This document shows positions 8,428 to 16,805 of a stretch of 48,087 nt of DNA, one piece after another (the first letter of the stretch is position 1; each line of letters begins with the position of its first letter). Both the position numbers and the translations under genes were made by a program. Under the pieces are notes generated by a model. It saw only the letters and a program-made list of their open reading frames with translations, was not told where the DNA came from and searched no databases. This stretch comes from Bryobacterales bacterium (GTDB lineage: Bacteria; Acidobacteriota; Terriglobia; Bryobacterales; UBA6623): assembly GCA_022824585.1 (NCBI GenBank), contig JAJDZN010000158.1:1-48087 (forward strand). The letters are read 5' to 3'.

Positions 8428-9593
8428 ACGCTCCGCTCAAGCGCTCGCTGGATGCTGCCAGCCACGCCAGCCAGTTCTGCGCGGCTCAGGTCCGCGTTCA
8501 GAGAAACGCGCAGGCGGGCCGTGCCGGCCGGCACGGTCGGCGGCCGGATCGCGCGCACGTCGTAGCCCTCGGCCCGCAGGGAAGCCGCCACTTGGACCGT
8601 GGCCGCGCTGGGCCCGATAATCAGCGGCACGATCGGTGCATTCGACGGGGCCAAGTCCAGCGACTCGCGCAGCAGCGTCCCGTATTCCAGCACTCGGACG
8701 CGGCGCTCTGGTTCGTCTTGCAACAGGTCCAGGGCCTCGTCGATGGCTTCTGCCAACGCGGGCGGCGGCGCGGTAGAGAAGACGAACGGCCGGGCGCTTT
8801 GCACCAGGAGCTGGATCGCCCAGCTCGGGCCGCACACGAACGCCCCGCTGACGCCCAAGGCCTTGCCGGCCGAGTTGATCGACAGGAACACGCCGCCCCC
8901 GCAGCCGGTCTCTTCGATCAATCCGCTGCCGTGTCGGCCATAGACCCCCACGGCGTGGGCCTCGTCGACGACCAGCGCGAAACCGTTCGCGGCTTGCAGT
9001 TCGCCAAGTCGCTGCAAGGGCGCGGTGTCGCCGTCCATGCTGAAGAGCGACTCGGTGACGACGAACCGCTGGCCCGAGCACGGCTCGGACTCGAGCAGTT
9101 GCGACAGCGCGTCGCAGTCGCAATGGGGGTAGACGACGTGCCGCGCCTTCGACAGGCGCATCCCGTCGATCAGGCTGGCGTGGTTCAGCTCGTCCGAGAA
9201 GATCAAGTCTTCGCTTGTCGGAAACGTGGAGAGCACGCCCAGGTTCGCGGCCCATCCGCTGCCCAGGTAGAGCGCTGCCGGAGTGCGCTTGAGCCGGGCG
9301 AAACGCTCTTCGACCGCCTCGAATGCGGCCCTGTGCCCGCGCAGCAGGCGGGATCCAGTGGATCCGACCCCAAGGGATTGCACGGCTTCGGCCAGCCGGC
9401 GGCGCATGCGCGGGTGCCGCGCGAGCCCCAAGTAGTCGTTGGAGCACAGGTCAAGGCCGGCCGGTTTTTCCAGCGAGCGCAGCAGGCTTTGGTCCTGCAA
9501 CGCTGCGAGCTGCGCTCGCACGCGCTGTTCGAGAGCCCGATTGGTGTCCACGATAGTCGCCGCGACTGTCCGCTGCAGTTCCTCGGGCGACAA
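8424..9593 (-). CDS. bioF: 8-amino-7-oxononanoate synthase
   Basis: A 389-residue PLP enzyme of the alpha-oxoamine synthase family; it condenses L-alanine with pimeloyl-ACP or -CoA. CSNDYLGLARHP, GVGSTGSRLLRGH, the His of DELNHASLIDGM and the DEAHAVGVYGRHG loop that binds the cofactor are visible, with the Schiff-base lysine in SINSAGKALGVSG. The frame can start at a TTG at 9593, one base after the bioB stop, which adds about 20 residues before the usual family start (near LEQRVRAQLAALQ). GTG codons further in, for example at VDTNRA, are possible alternatives. Sits between bioB and bioD. Confidence 0.94.
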   Translation of the reverse strand: MSPEELQRTVAATIVDTNRALEQRVRAQLAALQDQSLLRSLEKPAGLDLCSNDYLGLARHPRMRRRLAEAVQSLGVGSTGSRLLRGHRAAFEAVEERFARLKRTPAALYLGSGWAANLGVLSTFPTSEDLIFSDELNHASLIDGMRLSKARHVVYPHCDCDALSQLLESEPCSGQRFVVTESLFSMDGDTAPLQRLGELQAANGFALVVDEAHAVGVYGRHGSGLIEETGCGGGVFLSINSAGKALGVSGAFVCGPSWAIQLLVQSARPFVFSTAPPPALAEAIDEALDLLQDEPERRVRVLEYGTLLRESLDLAPSNAPIVPLIIGPSAATVQVAASLRAEGYDVRAIRPPTVPAGTARLRVSLNADLSRAELAGVAGSIQRALERSV

Positions 9594-9594
9594 G

Positions 9595-10572
9595 CTAGCT
9601 CTGCGGCGGAACAGCTGCGGTCAGCGGCTCCTCGCACAGGCGCATCCCCATCTTCTCGAGCAGCCTTGCGTCGTCGCTCTCTTCGGGGTTCGGCGTGGTC
9701 AACAGCCGCTCGCCAAGGAATACCGAGTTCGCGCCGGCCAGAAAGCAAAGGGCTTGCCCCTCTTCGGACAGTTCCAGGCGGCCGGCCGACAGGCGCACGA
9801 TGGATGCCGGCATCGCGATGCGGGCCGTCGCGATCACGCGCGCGAAGTCAAGCGCTCCGACAGGCGCCCGCCCGCCGAGAGGGGTGCCCGCTACGCTGAC
9901 CAGGCTATTGATCGGCACGCTCTCGGGATGGGGGTCCTGGCGCGCCAGCTGCAACAGCAAGCCCAGGCGGTCGTCAACGCTCTCGCCCATGCCGATGATT
10001 CCGCCACTGCAAATCGTGACGCCGCTGCGCCGCACGCGCTCAAGAGTGTCGAGCCGTTCCTGGTAGCTGCGCGTGGTGATGATCTCTCCGTAGAATTCCG
10101 GGCTGGTGTCGAGATTGTGGTTGTAGGCGGTCAGGCCCGCTTCGGCGAGGCGGTCCGCCTGCCGCTGCGTGAGCATGCCCAACGTGCAGCAAGCTTCCAT
10201 GCCCATTTCGCGGACACCGCGCACCATGTCGACGACGCGCTCGAACTCTTCACCCTCGGGGGCCTCGCGCCACGCTGCTCCCATGCAGAAGCGCGTAGCG
10301 CCGCCCGCCTTCGCGGCGCGCGCCTTGTCGAGCGTCTCCTCGACGCTGAGCAGGCCCTGGGCCTCTAGCCCGGTGTCGTAGCGGGCCGATTGCGGGCAGT
10401 AGGCACAGTCTTCCGGGCAATGGCCGGTCTTGATGCTGAGCAGAGCGCAGCCCTGCACCGCTTCCGGGTCGTGGTAGGCGCGGTGGGCGGTTTGGGCCCT
10501 GTAGAGCAGCTCCGGCAGCGGCAGCTGGTGCACTTGCCGAATCTCGTCCAAGGTCCAGTCGTGACGGAGCAT
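9595..10572 (-). CDS. bioB: biotin synthase (radical SAM)
   Basis: A 325-residue radical SAM enzyme that inserts sulfur into dethiobiotin. The [11 protein letters not shown] motif holds the three cysteines of the SAM-binding 4Fe-4S cluster. Further conserved stretches are [33 protein letters not shown] and VRLSAGR, whose Arg is a ligand of the 2Fe-2S cluster. Length is typical. It is the first gene of bioB-bioF-bioD. A TACGATAAT box that resembles a -10 element ends about ten bases upstream of the ATG, so a very short leader is possible. bioA, bioC and bioH are not in the window. Confidence 0.96.
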   Translation of the reverse strand: MLRHDWTLDEIRQVHQLPLPELLYRAQTAHRAYHDPEAVQGCALLSIKTGHCPEDCAYCPQSARYDTGLEAQGLLSVEETLDKARAAKAGGATRFCMGAAWREAPEGEEFERVVDMVRGVREMGMEACCTLGMLTQRQADRLAEAGLTAYNHNLDTSPEFYGEIITTRSYQERLDTLERVRRSGVTICSGGIIGMGESVDDRLGLLLQLARQDPHPESVPINSLVSVAGTPLGGRAPVGALDFARVIATARIAMPASIVRLSAGRLELSEEGQALCFLAGANSVFLGERLLTTPNPEESDDARLLEKMGMRLCEEPLTAAVPPQS

Positions 10573-10767
10573 CTAGCCCCATTATCGTATTCGGCCGAGG
10601 CCTGGTCAGCGAAGGCGCGGCTCGCCGATCGGCACCGCGTGCCGTTGGTACGATTAGGGTAAGGCCGGGCACGGCCCGTTCACTGGCGGATCGTTCCTCG
10701 TCGAGACAGACCGCGAACTGGCTTCCGGCCCGCCCCATCCCGGCGCGCTTCGCGCACCCGACCGCCC

Positions 10768-10774
10768 AGGAGGG
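10768..10774 (+). promoter_or_regulatory. strong Shine-Dalgarno that sets a TTG start for pgi
   Basis: The sequence aggaggg lies five bases upstream of TTG at 10780. It is the best ribosome-binding site I noticed in the window and decides the start of the glucose-6-phosphate isomerase gene in favour of this TTG. Confidence 0.75.
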
Positions 10775-10779
10775 TCCCC

Positions 10780-12492
10780 TTGGCTGCCCTGAATTCCCAG
10801 CTCGAAGATCTCCCCCTGCACTTGCGCGAGAGCGTGGAGCGGCTCGCGGAGGGTTGGGTTGCCGAAGGGAACTCGCGCCGATTCTGGGACGGCGACGAGT
10901 CCTTGTGGACATCGTCTGGCGAGGCGAGCTGGCTGGGCTGGCTCGGGGATTCGGCGGACGGCCCGCGCCTGCGGAGACTTGCCGAAGAGGTGCGCGGGCG
11001 CTACAGCCATGCGCTGCTGCTGGGCATGGGCGGATCCAGCCTGTGCCCGGAAGTCCTAAGGCTGTGCTTCGGCGTGCAGGACGGTTTCCCCGACTTCGCG
11101 ATCCTCGATTCCACCGACCCGGGGCAGATCGCCGCCCGCGAGGCAGCCATCGATCTCGAATCGACGCTGTTCTTGTCTGCGAGCAAGTCCGGATCGACTC
11201 TGGAGACGGCATTGCTAACGCAGCACTTCTTGGACCGTCTGGCCGAGGCCGCCGGCCCGGCGCGCGCGGCCTCGCAATTCGTGGCCATCACGGATCCCGG
11301 ATCCGGCTTGGAATCGAAAGCCCGTGAGCTTGGCTTCGGCCGTGTCTTTCACGGCCTGCCGTCCATTGGGGGGCGGTATTCGGCCCTGTCGCACTTCGGC
11401 ATGGTGCCGGCGGCAGTGATGGGACTTGACGTGGACAGAGTGCTTCTCGGCGCGCGAGCGATGCGCGCGGCTTGCGGACCTGGCGCTTCGCCGGACGAGA
11501 ATCCGGGAGTCCGTCTCGGCCTCGTGCTCGGTGCCGCCGCGCTTACCGGTCGCGACAAGCTCACGTTCGTGATGTCCTCCGGCGTGTCGTCGCTCGGCGC
11601 ATGGATCGAGCAGCTGGTCGCCGAGTCGACCGGCAAGTCGGGGAAGGGCATCGTGCCTGTCGAAGGCGAGACGCTGGGCGAGCCGTCTAGCTATGCCTCC
11701 GATCGCATCTTCGTCAGCGTCGCGTTGGATTCTGAGATTGATCAGGCTGCCGACCGGACCTTGGGAGCCTTGGCGGAGCTAGGCCATCCCGTCGTCCGGA
11801 TCGGAATTCGGCAGCTGGAGGACCTCGGACAGGAGTTCTTTCGCTGGGAGGTCGCGACGGCCGTTGCGGGGGCCGTGCTGGGGATCAACCCGTTCGACCA
11901 GCCAGACGTCGAGTCTGCCAAGGTCGCCGCGCGCGCGCTGACCTCGACGTATGAGGCCGAGGGGTCGCTTCCCGCGGCGGAGCCGTTTCTGGAGGAGCCT
12001 GGCATTCAGTTGTTCGCCGCTCCCGATCACGCCCGGTGCTTGTCGCGGAGTGCCGAAGGCGGCGGGGTCGTGTCCGTGCTGCGCGCGCACATGGGATCTG
12101 CCGGAGAAGGGGATTACATCGCGTTGCTTGCCTACCTGAACCGCGACGCCGCCGCCCGCGCCGCGCTGGGGCGCATCCGCGCCGCGATCCGGCCGGCTTC
12201 CGGTGTTGCGACCTGCGTCGGATTCGGGCCGAGGTTCCTGCACTCCACCGGGCAGTTGCACAAGGGCGGCGCGGATAACGGCGTCTTCCTACAGATTGGC
12301 TGCGACCCGGGGCGCGATATTCCCGTTTCGGGACGCGGGCTCAGCTTCGGCGTGGTCGAAGCGGCCCAGGCGCTGGGCGATTTCAGCGTCCTGACTGGGC
12401 TGGGGCGCCGTGCGCTGCGAATCCACGTGGCCGCTCGGCAAGACGATGCGCTGGCACGCCTAGAAGACGCCTTCGCCGAGGCGGTTCAATAG
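10780..12492 (+). CDS. pgi: glucose-6-phosphate isomerase, Tal-Pgi-type isomerase domain
   Basis: A 570-residue protein that should interconvert glucose 6-phosphate and fructose 6-phosphate. Sugar isomerase motifs are clear: GMGGSSLCPEVL, SASKSGSTLET (phosphate-binding SIS loop), GGRYSALS, SSGVSSLGAWIEQLVAESTG and, near the end, STGQLHKGG with the ring-opening His. The sequence is closest in feel to the C-terminal half of bifunctional transaldolase/Pgi proteins, including the N-terminal linker (LEDLPLHLRESVERLA), yet the 200 bases upstream hold no transaldolase. So it appears as a free-standing isomerase half. Translation starts at TTG behind a strong ribosome-binding site. It ends 7 bases inside the convergent acyl-CoA dehydrogenase gene. 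Confidence 0.9.
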   Translation: MAALNSQLEDLPLHLRESVERLAEGWVAEGNSRRFWDGDESLWTSSGEASWLGWLGDSADGPRLRRLAEEVRGRYSHALLLGMGGSSLCPEVLRLCFGVQDGFPDFAILDSTDPGQIAAREAAIDLESTLFLSASKSGSTLETALLTQHFLDRLAEAAGPARAASQFVAITDPGSGLESKARELGFGRVFHGLPSIGGRYSALSHFGMVPAAVMGLDVDRVLLGARAMRAACGPGASPDENPGVRLGLVLGAAALTGRDKLTFVMSSGVSSLGAWIEQLVAESTGKSGKGIVPVEGETLGEPSSYASDRIFVSVALDSEIDQAADRTLGALAELGHPVVRIGIRQLEDLGQEFFRWEVATAVAGAVLGINPFDQPDVESAKVAARALTSTYEAEGSLPAAEPFLEEPGIQLFAAPDHARCLSRSAEGGGVVSVLRAHMGSAGEGDYIALLAYLNRDAAARAALGRIRAAIRPASGVATCVGFGPRFLHSTGQLHKGGADNGVFLQIGCDPGRDIPVSGRGLSFGVVEAAQALGDFSVLTGLGRRALRIHVAARQDDALARLEDAFAEAVQ

Positions 12493-13649
12493 GATCGCGG
12501 CAGGCCGAGCACTCTCTCCGCCACGTAGCTCAGGATCAGGTTGGTCGAGATCGGGGCCACTTGGTAGAGGCGCGTTTCGCGGAATTTGCGCTCGACATCG
12601 TAGTCGGACGCGAAACCGAATCCGCCGTGCGTCTGCAAGCAGGCATTGGCCGCTTCCCAAGACGCGTCGGCGGCCAGGAGCTTGGCCATGTTCGCCTGCG
12701 GCCCGCAGGGCCGGCCTGCGTCGTAGAGCTCGGCGGCTTGGAAGCGCATCAAGTCCGCAGCGCGAATGTGCGCATGCGCCTTTGCCAAGGGGAACTGTAT
12801 GCCTTGGTTCTGTCCGATCGGCCGCCCGAACACGACCCGCTCGCGGGCATAGGAACAGCCCTTTTCCATGAACCAGTCGCCATCTCCGATGCATTCGGCA
12901 GCGATCAGGATGCGCTCGGCGTTGAGACCGTCGAGCAGCGCCCTGAAGCCCTCGCCCTCCTCGCCGATCAGATTCTCCGCAGGGACTTCCAAGCCATCGA
13001 GGAAGACCTCGCAGGTGTGGTGGTTGAGCATGGTGCGCAAGGGGCGGACCTCGATCCCTCGTCCCGCCGCTTGCTCGAGGTCGACCAGCAGGATCGACAG
13101 GCCGCGCGTCTTCTCGTCCACTTGGTCCGCCGGCGTGGTCCGCACCAGCAGCAGCATCAGGTCCGAGTGCTCGATGCGCGATGTGAAGACCTTCTGTCCG
13201 TGCACCACGTAGCGCTCTCCGAGACGCTCCGCCCTGGTCTGAGTCTGGGTCGTGTCCGACCCGGTCGTGGGCTCGGTCACCCCGAACGCCTGCAGGCGCA
13301 AGCGCCCGGCCGCGAGCTCGGGCAGGTAGCGCTGCCGCTGGGCCTCCGTGCCCCTGCGAGTGATCACGTCCATGATGTACATCTGGGCGTGGCAGGCTGC
13401 GGCATTGCCCCCGGAGGCGTTGATCGCCTCCATGATCAGGCTGGCCTCGAGAATCCCGAGTCCGCTACCGCCGTAGCGCTCCGGGATGAGGGCGGCTAGC
13501 CAGCCGCCCTCGGTCAGGGCATTGGCGAACTCGGTCGGGTAGCCCTGCGTTGCATCGAGCTTCCGCCAGTATTCGCCGGGATAGTCGGAGCAGACCTCGC
13601 CGACCGCATCGCGGATCTGCTGCTGCTCAGCGGTCAGGCCGACGCTCAT
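12486..13649 (-). CDS. acyl-CoA dehydrogenase family protein
   Basis: A 387-residue flavoprotein of the acyl-CoA dehydrogenase family: N-terminal helical domain, FAD-binding middle (AFGVTEPTTGSDT, VVHGQKVFTSRIEHSD) and C-terminal helical domain (RVVFGRPIGQNQGIQF, QTHGGFGFASDYDVER). The C-terminal signature reads RLYQVAPISTN where classical short/medium-chain enzymes have YEGT with the catalytic Glu, so that Glu appears as Gln. The base may lie elsewhere, as in long-chain-type members, or the reaction may differ. It follows the MaoC hydratase with a 4-base overlap. The pair resembles the acyl-CoA dehydrogenase/itaconyl-CoA hydratase pair of the Pseudomonas itaconate locus (PA0878-PA0879 as I recall it). 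Confidence 0.88.
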   Translation of the reverse strand: MSVGLTAEQQQIRDAVGEVCSDYPGEYWRKLDATQGYPTEFANALTEGGWLAALIPERYGGSGLGILEASLIMEAINASGGNAAACHAQMYIMDVITRRGTEAQRQRYLPELAAGRLRLQAFGVTEPTTGSDTTQTQTRAERLGERYVVHGQKVFTSRIEHSDLMLLLVRTTPADQVDEKTRGLSILLVDLEQAAGRGIEVRPLRTMLNHHTCEVFLDGLEVPAENLIGEEGEGFRALLDGLNAERILIAAECIGDGDWFMEKGCSYARERVVFGRPIGQNQGIQFPLAKAHAHIRAADLMRFQAAELYDAGRPCGPQANMAKLLAADASWEAANACLQTHGGFGFASDYDVERKFRETRLYQVAPISTNLILSYVAERVLGLPRSY

Positions 13650-14107
13650 GGCCGCGCCTTTCCGCTCTTCGGAACCAGCACGGTCCGCTTTAGGGTCAGG
13701 ACCGTTTCGTCGCGTTGGTTGAAGCCGCGGCTCTCCACGAACACCAGGCCGAGGTCGGGCTTGGACTTGGATTCGCGCAGGTCGGCGATGCGGCTCTCTG
13801 CATAGATCGTGTCCCCGTGGAAGACCGGACCGACGTGCTTGACCTCGCTGTAGTCGAGGTTTGCGATGGCCCTGCCGCTGACATCGGCCACGCTCATGCC
13901 CACCACGATGCTGAAGACCAGCGGGCCGACCACTAAGCGCTGTCCGTGCTGCGTGCCGGCAGCATAGTTGGCGTCGATGTGGACAGGGTGCTGGTTCATG
14001 GTCAAGAGCGAGAACCAGGTATCGTCCGCCTCCGAAATGGTCCTGCCCGGCCAGTGGTTGAACACTTGCCCGACCTCAAATTCATCGAAGTATCGCCCGT
14101 AAGGCAT
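13646..14107 (-). CDS. MaoC-like hydratase, possible itaconyl-CoA hydratase
   Basis: A 153-residue single hot-dog protein of the MaoC/(R)-specific enoyl-CoA hydratase group. YFDEFEVGQVFNHWPGRTIS, TMNQHPVHID, VVGPLVFSIVVGMSV and FHGDTIYAESRI are as in the RipB/Ich-type subgroup, in which the Asp/His pair of the hydratase helix lies near HPVHID. The frame is open to 14158, but the ATG at 14107 has an aggagag box upstream and matches the family start. It overlaps the acyl-CoA dehydrogenase by 4 bases and is divergent from the CitE-like lyase at 14184. In Pseudomonas and Yersinia the same three families work in itaconate breakdown; the CoA-transferase is absent here, so the specific reaction is an inference. 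Confidence 0.85.
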   Translation of the reverse strand: MPYGRYFDEFEVGQVFNHWPGRTISEADDTWFSLLTMNQHPVHIDANYAAGTQHGQRLVVGPLVFSIVVGMSVADVSGRAIANLDYSEVKHVGPVFHGDTIYAESRIADLRESKSKPDLGLVFVESRGFNQRDETVLTLKRTVLVPKSGKARP

Positions 14108-14183
14108 CGCGTCCGCTCTCCTCTCCGCCGCAAGGCGCTGGCATGCCTGCCCCTGCACAGCCCATTATGTATGGAAGGCGGCT

Positions 14184-15020
14184 GTGACTGAGCTATCGCG
14201 CATCCGGAGCATTCTCTTCGTGCCCGGCGACAGCGTGAAGAAGCTGTCCCGGTCGGTCGGCCTGCCCGCCGACCTGATCCTGATCGACTGGGAAGACGCC
14301 GTTTCCGAGGCCAACAAGGCAGACGCCCGAGCCGTGACGCAGCGAGCGCTGCCCAGCGTCCGCAGCGACGGTCGGCCCCTACTGGTGCGGCCCAATCCCC
14401 CGTCCTCAACGTGGTTTGCCGAGGACTGCGCGGCGGTGCGCAGCTGTCGACCGGACGGAGTCGTGATTCCCAAGTGCGAGTCGGCGCGCGATGTGGAGCG
14501 AGTCGCCGAGCAATTGCCCGGGCTTGGAATCATCGTTCCGCTTATCGAGTCCCCGCTGGGCGTGTTGCGCGCCGCCGAGCTGGCGTCCTGCTCGGGTCGC
14601 GTGAAAGCGCTGCTGTTCGGCGCGGAGGATTACTGCGTCGAGTCCAGGATCAGGCGCACCGAGGACGAGCCCGAAGTGGCATTCGCCCGCAGCAGCGTGG
14701 TCAACGCGGCCCGCGCCATGCGGAAGCAGGTGTTCGATTCTCCGCTGATGCAGTACCAAGACCTGGCTGCGGTGCGTCAAGCGGCGCAACGCGGCCGCCG
14801 GCTCGGCTTCACCGGGCAGGCTGCGATTCACCCGTCGCAACTGCCAGTGATCAACGAAGCGTATTCGCCTTCGTCTGACGAGGTGGAGGAAGCCAGGACT
14901 GTATTGCGTCGGTTCGAGGAGCACGGCGGAGGCGTGTACTCGGTGCAGGGGTCGCTAGAGGACTACCCAATGGTCCGGGAGGCCCTCGCTGTACTCGAGC
15001 GGGCCGGCGAGTCCGCTTGA
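14184..15020 (+). CDS. CitE-like HpcH/HpaI family CoA-ester lyase
   Basis: A 278-residue TIM-barrel lyase of the citrate lyase beta/malyl-CoA lyase group, which cleaves or forms 2-hydroxyacyl-CoA esters with Mg2+. SILFVPGDSVKKL at the N-terminus (CoA site), LIDWEDAVSEANKADAR (metal-binding Asp/Glu), IPLIESPLGV-like IVPLIESPLGV, LLFGAEDYCV and GFTGQAAIHPSQL are all present. It starts at a GTG at 14184 behind ggaagg and diverges from the MaoC/acyl-CoA dehydrogenase pair with a 76-base gap. The context supports a citramalyl-CoA lyase role (acetyl-CoA + pyruvate products), but malyl- or methylmalyl-CoA lyase cannot be excluded. Confidence 0.9.
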   Translation: MTELSRIRSILFVPGDSVKKLSRSVGLPADLILIDWEDAVSEANKADARAVTQRALPSVRSDGRPLLVRPNPPSSTWFAEDCAAVRSCRPDGVVIPKCESARDVERVAEQLPGLGIIVPLIESPLGVLRAAELASCSGRVKALLFGAEDYCVESRIRRTEDEPEVAFARSSVVNAARAMRKQVFDSPLMQYQDLAAVRQAAQRGRRLGFTGQAAIHPSQLPVINEAYSPSSDEVEEARTVLRRFEEHGGGVYSVQGSLEDYPMVREALAVLERAGESA

Positions 15021-15242
15021 TTTGATTGGGCGCCGCCCGTGGCCTTGCAATACCCCATGTCGGCGATCAGGGCCTAGGTTGCCTCCGCGGGCTGGGCTCC
15101 AGACCGGCAAGACCGGGCGATGGCGCGCCGCCGGCGTCTGATCCGCACCACGGACCGGTTCCTTGTAAAAGGCTTGGAAAGTCCCCGAAGAGAGCGTGCG
15201 CTCTGGCAACGCGAGCATAGCGGGCGCGTCACAATCAATGCA

Positions 15243-16805
15243 ATGCGAGCTTCGCAGACGAGCCCGGGATCCTCGGCCGAGATGGGGCCTGACCGCCGTG
15301 CCCGAGTCAGCGACTTCGCTCTGCCGGTCGCAGCGTGCTTCGCCGCGGCCCGGTCTCACATCGTTGCGAGCGGCCCACTCTTCCTCCTCGCTTGGCTCCT
15401 CGCCCACGTCCCAGCGCTCACCGACCCGCCGGCGACGTCAGCTGGCGTTCAATCGGCAGCGGCAGCACAACGCGGGGAGCGACCTCCGGCGCGCGCTCGG
15501 CGCGGAGCGGCGGAGGTGTTTCGCACCGAAGTGCCGAAGCGGCCCTACGATATCGTCCTCGGCAATCCCAGCGAGTCGTCAATCACTGCCAGCATTCGCG
15601 CCGCTTCGGGGCAGGCAGGCTATTTCGAGTACGGGGATCGTCCTGGCAACTATCAGTGGCGCTCAGACCTCGTTGAGCTCAGGCCGGGCATGCCGACAGA
15701 AGTAAAGCTGGACGGACTGTCTCCGCATTCGCAGTACTTCTACCGTTGGCGGGTCACGACGGGCTCGCCGGAATCCGGCGACGCATCGGAAGAGTTCACG
15801 TTCCAGAACGGACGACGGCGGGGCGAATCGTTCGTCTTCACCGTGCAGGCGGACTCGCACTTGGACGTGCGGACCGATCCACGCCTCTACGAGGCATCCT
15901 TGCGGAACGCCAAAGCAGCCAATCCTGACTTCCACATTGATCTCGGCGATACCTTCATGACAGACAAGCGGCGCGTCGATCACCGGGAAGCCCTGCCGCA
16001 GTATCTCGCGCAGCGCTACTATTTCGGCCTGATCGGCACGAGCGCACCGGTCTTTCTAGTGTCCGGCAATCATGATGGCGAAGGCATTCGCAGGGGAGCG
16101 ATGGGCGAGTGGGCCAGACAGCAGCGCGACACCTACTTCGCAACGCCTTCGGATGGAGTCGATAACCGGGGCAATTACTATTCGTGGGCCTGGGGGGATG
16201 CTCTGTTTGTCGCCTTGGACCCTTACTGGGCGACCGAGCGCCCGAGGCGGGGAGACGGGTATTGGGCTCGCACGCTCGGCGAGGACCAGTTCCGCTGGCT
16301 GGCCGAAACGCTGCGCTCTAGCAATGCGAGGTTCAAGTTCGTCTTCATCCACCATCTGGTCGGCGGAGCGAACCAAGCGGCCAGGGGCGGAGTCGCGGCG
16401 GCAGGCCTGTTCGAGTGGGGCGGCCGCGGCCTCGACGGGACCTACGAATTCGATGACCGGCGCCCGGGCTGGGAGCAGCCGATTCACCGACTGCTGGCCG
16501 ACACCGGCGTAACTGCGGTCTTCCACGGTCACGACCACGTGTTCGCGAGCGAAGAACTCGACGGAATCGCATACCTGCTTGTGCCGCAGCCGGGCCTGGA
16601 CCGCTATCGAGCCCCGCGCGACATCAGCGCCACGTATCCCGGCCTCGACGTGATCGGAGGCCCGGGCCACTTGCGCGTCACCGTGTCCGCGGACGCGACG
16701 GTGGTGGAACTCGTCCAGACCCGCCTCGAAGGCGTCGCCGAAGGCAATGGTCGAGTCGCCCACTCGTTGCGGCTCGATCCGAACTGCATCAAGGACTGTC
16801 CATGA
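15243..16805 (+). CDS. exported calcineurin-like metallophosphoesterase with N-terminal FN3-like domain
   Basis: A protein of about 520 residues. A hydrophobic stretch (GPLFLLAWLLAHVPALT) near residue 45-60 is a likely signal or anchor; the next 60 residues are low complexity. About 110-190 forms a beta-sandwich like the N-terminal domain of purple acid phosphatases (LDGLSPHSQYFYRWRV). The catalytic domain shows the dinuclear metal motifs in order: QADSHLD, DLGDTF, SGNHDGEG, FIHHLVGG and FHGHDHVFAS. The substrate is some phosphoester, unknown. The start is uncertain: the frame is open from 15120, ATGs at 15243 and 15282 are candidates, none with a good ribosome-binding site. It overlaps the sulfatase by 4 bases. 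Confidence 0.86.
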   Translation: MRASQTSPGSSAEMGPDRRARVSDFALPVAACFAAARSHIVASGPLFLLAWLLAHVPALTDPPATSAGVQSAAAAQRGERPPARARRGAAEVFRTEVPKRPYDIVLGNPSESSITASIRAASGQAGYFEYGDRPGNYQWRSDLVELRPGMPTEVKLDGLSPHSQYFYRWRVTTGSPESGDASEEFTFQNGRRRGESFVFTVQADSHLDVRTDPRLYEASLRNAKAANPDFHIDLGDTFMTDKRRVDHREALPQYLAQRYYFGLIGTSAPVFLVSGNHDGEGIRRGAMGEWARQQRDTYFATPSDGVDNRGNYYSWAWGDALFVALDPYWATERPRRGDGYWARTLGEDQFRWLAETLRSSNARFKFVFIHHLVGGANQAARGGVAAAGLFEWGGRGLDGTYEFDDRRPGWEQPIHRLLADTGVTAVFHGHDHVFASEELDGIAYLLVPQPGLDRYRAPRDISATYPGLDVIGGPGHLRVTVSADATVVELVQTRLEGVAEGNGRVAHSLRLDPNCIKDCP

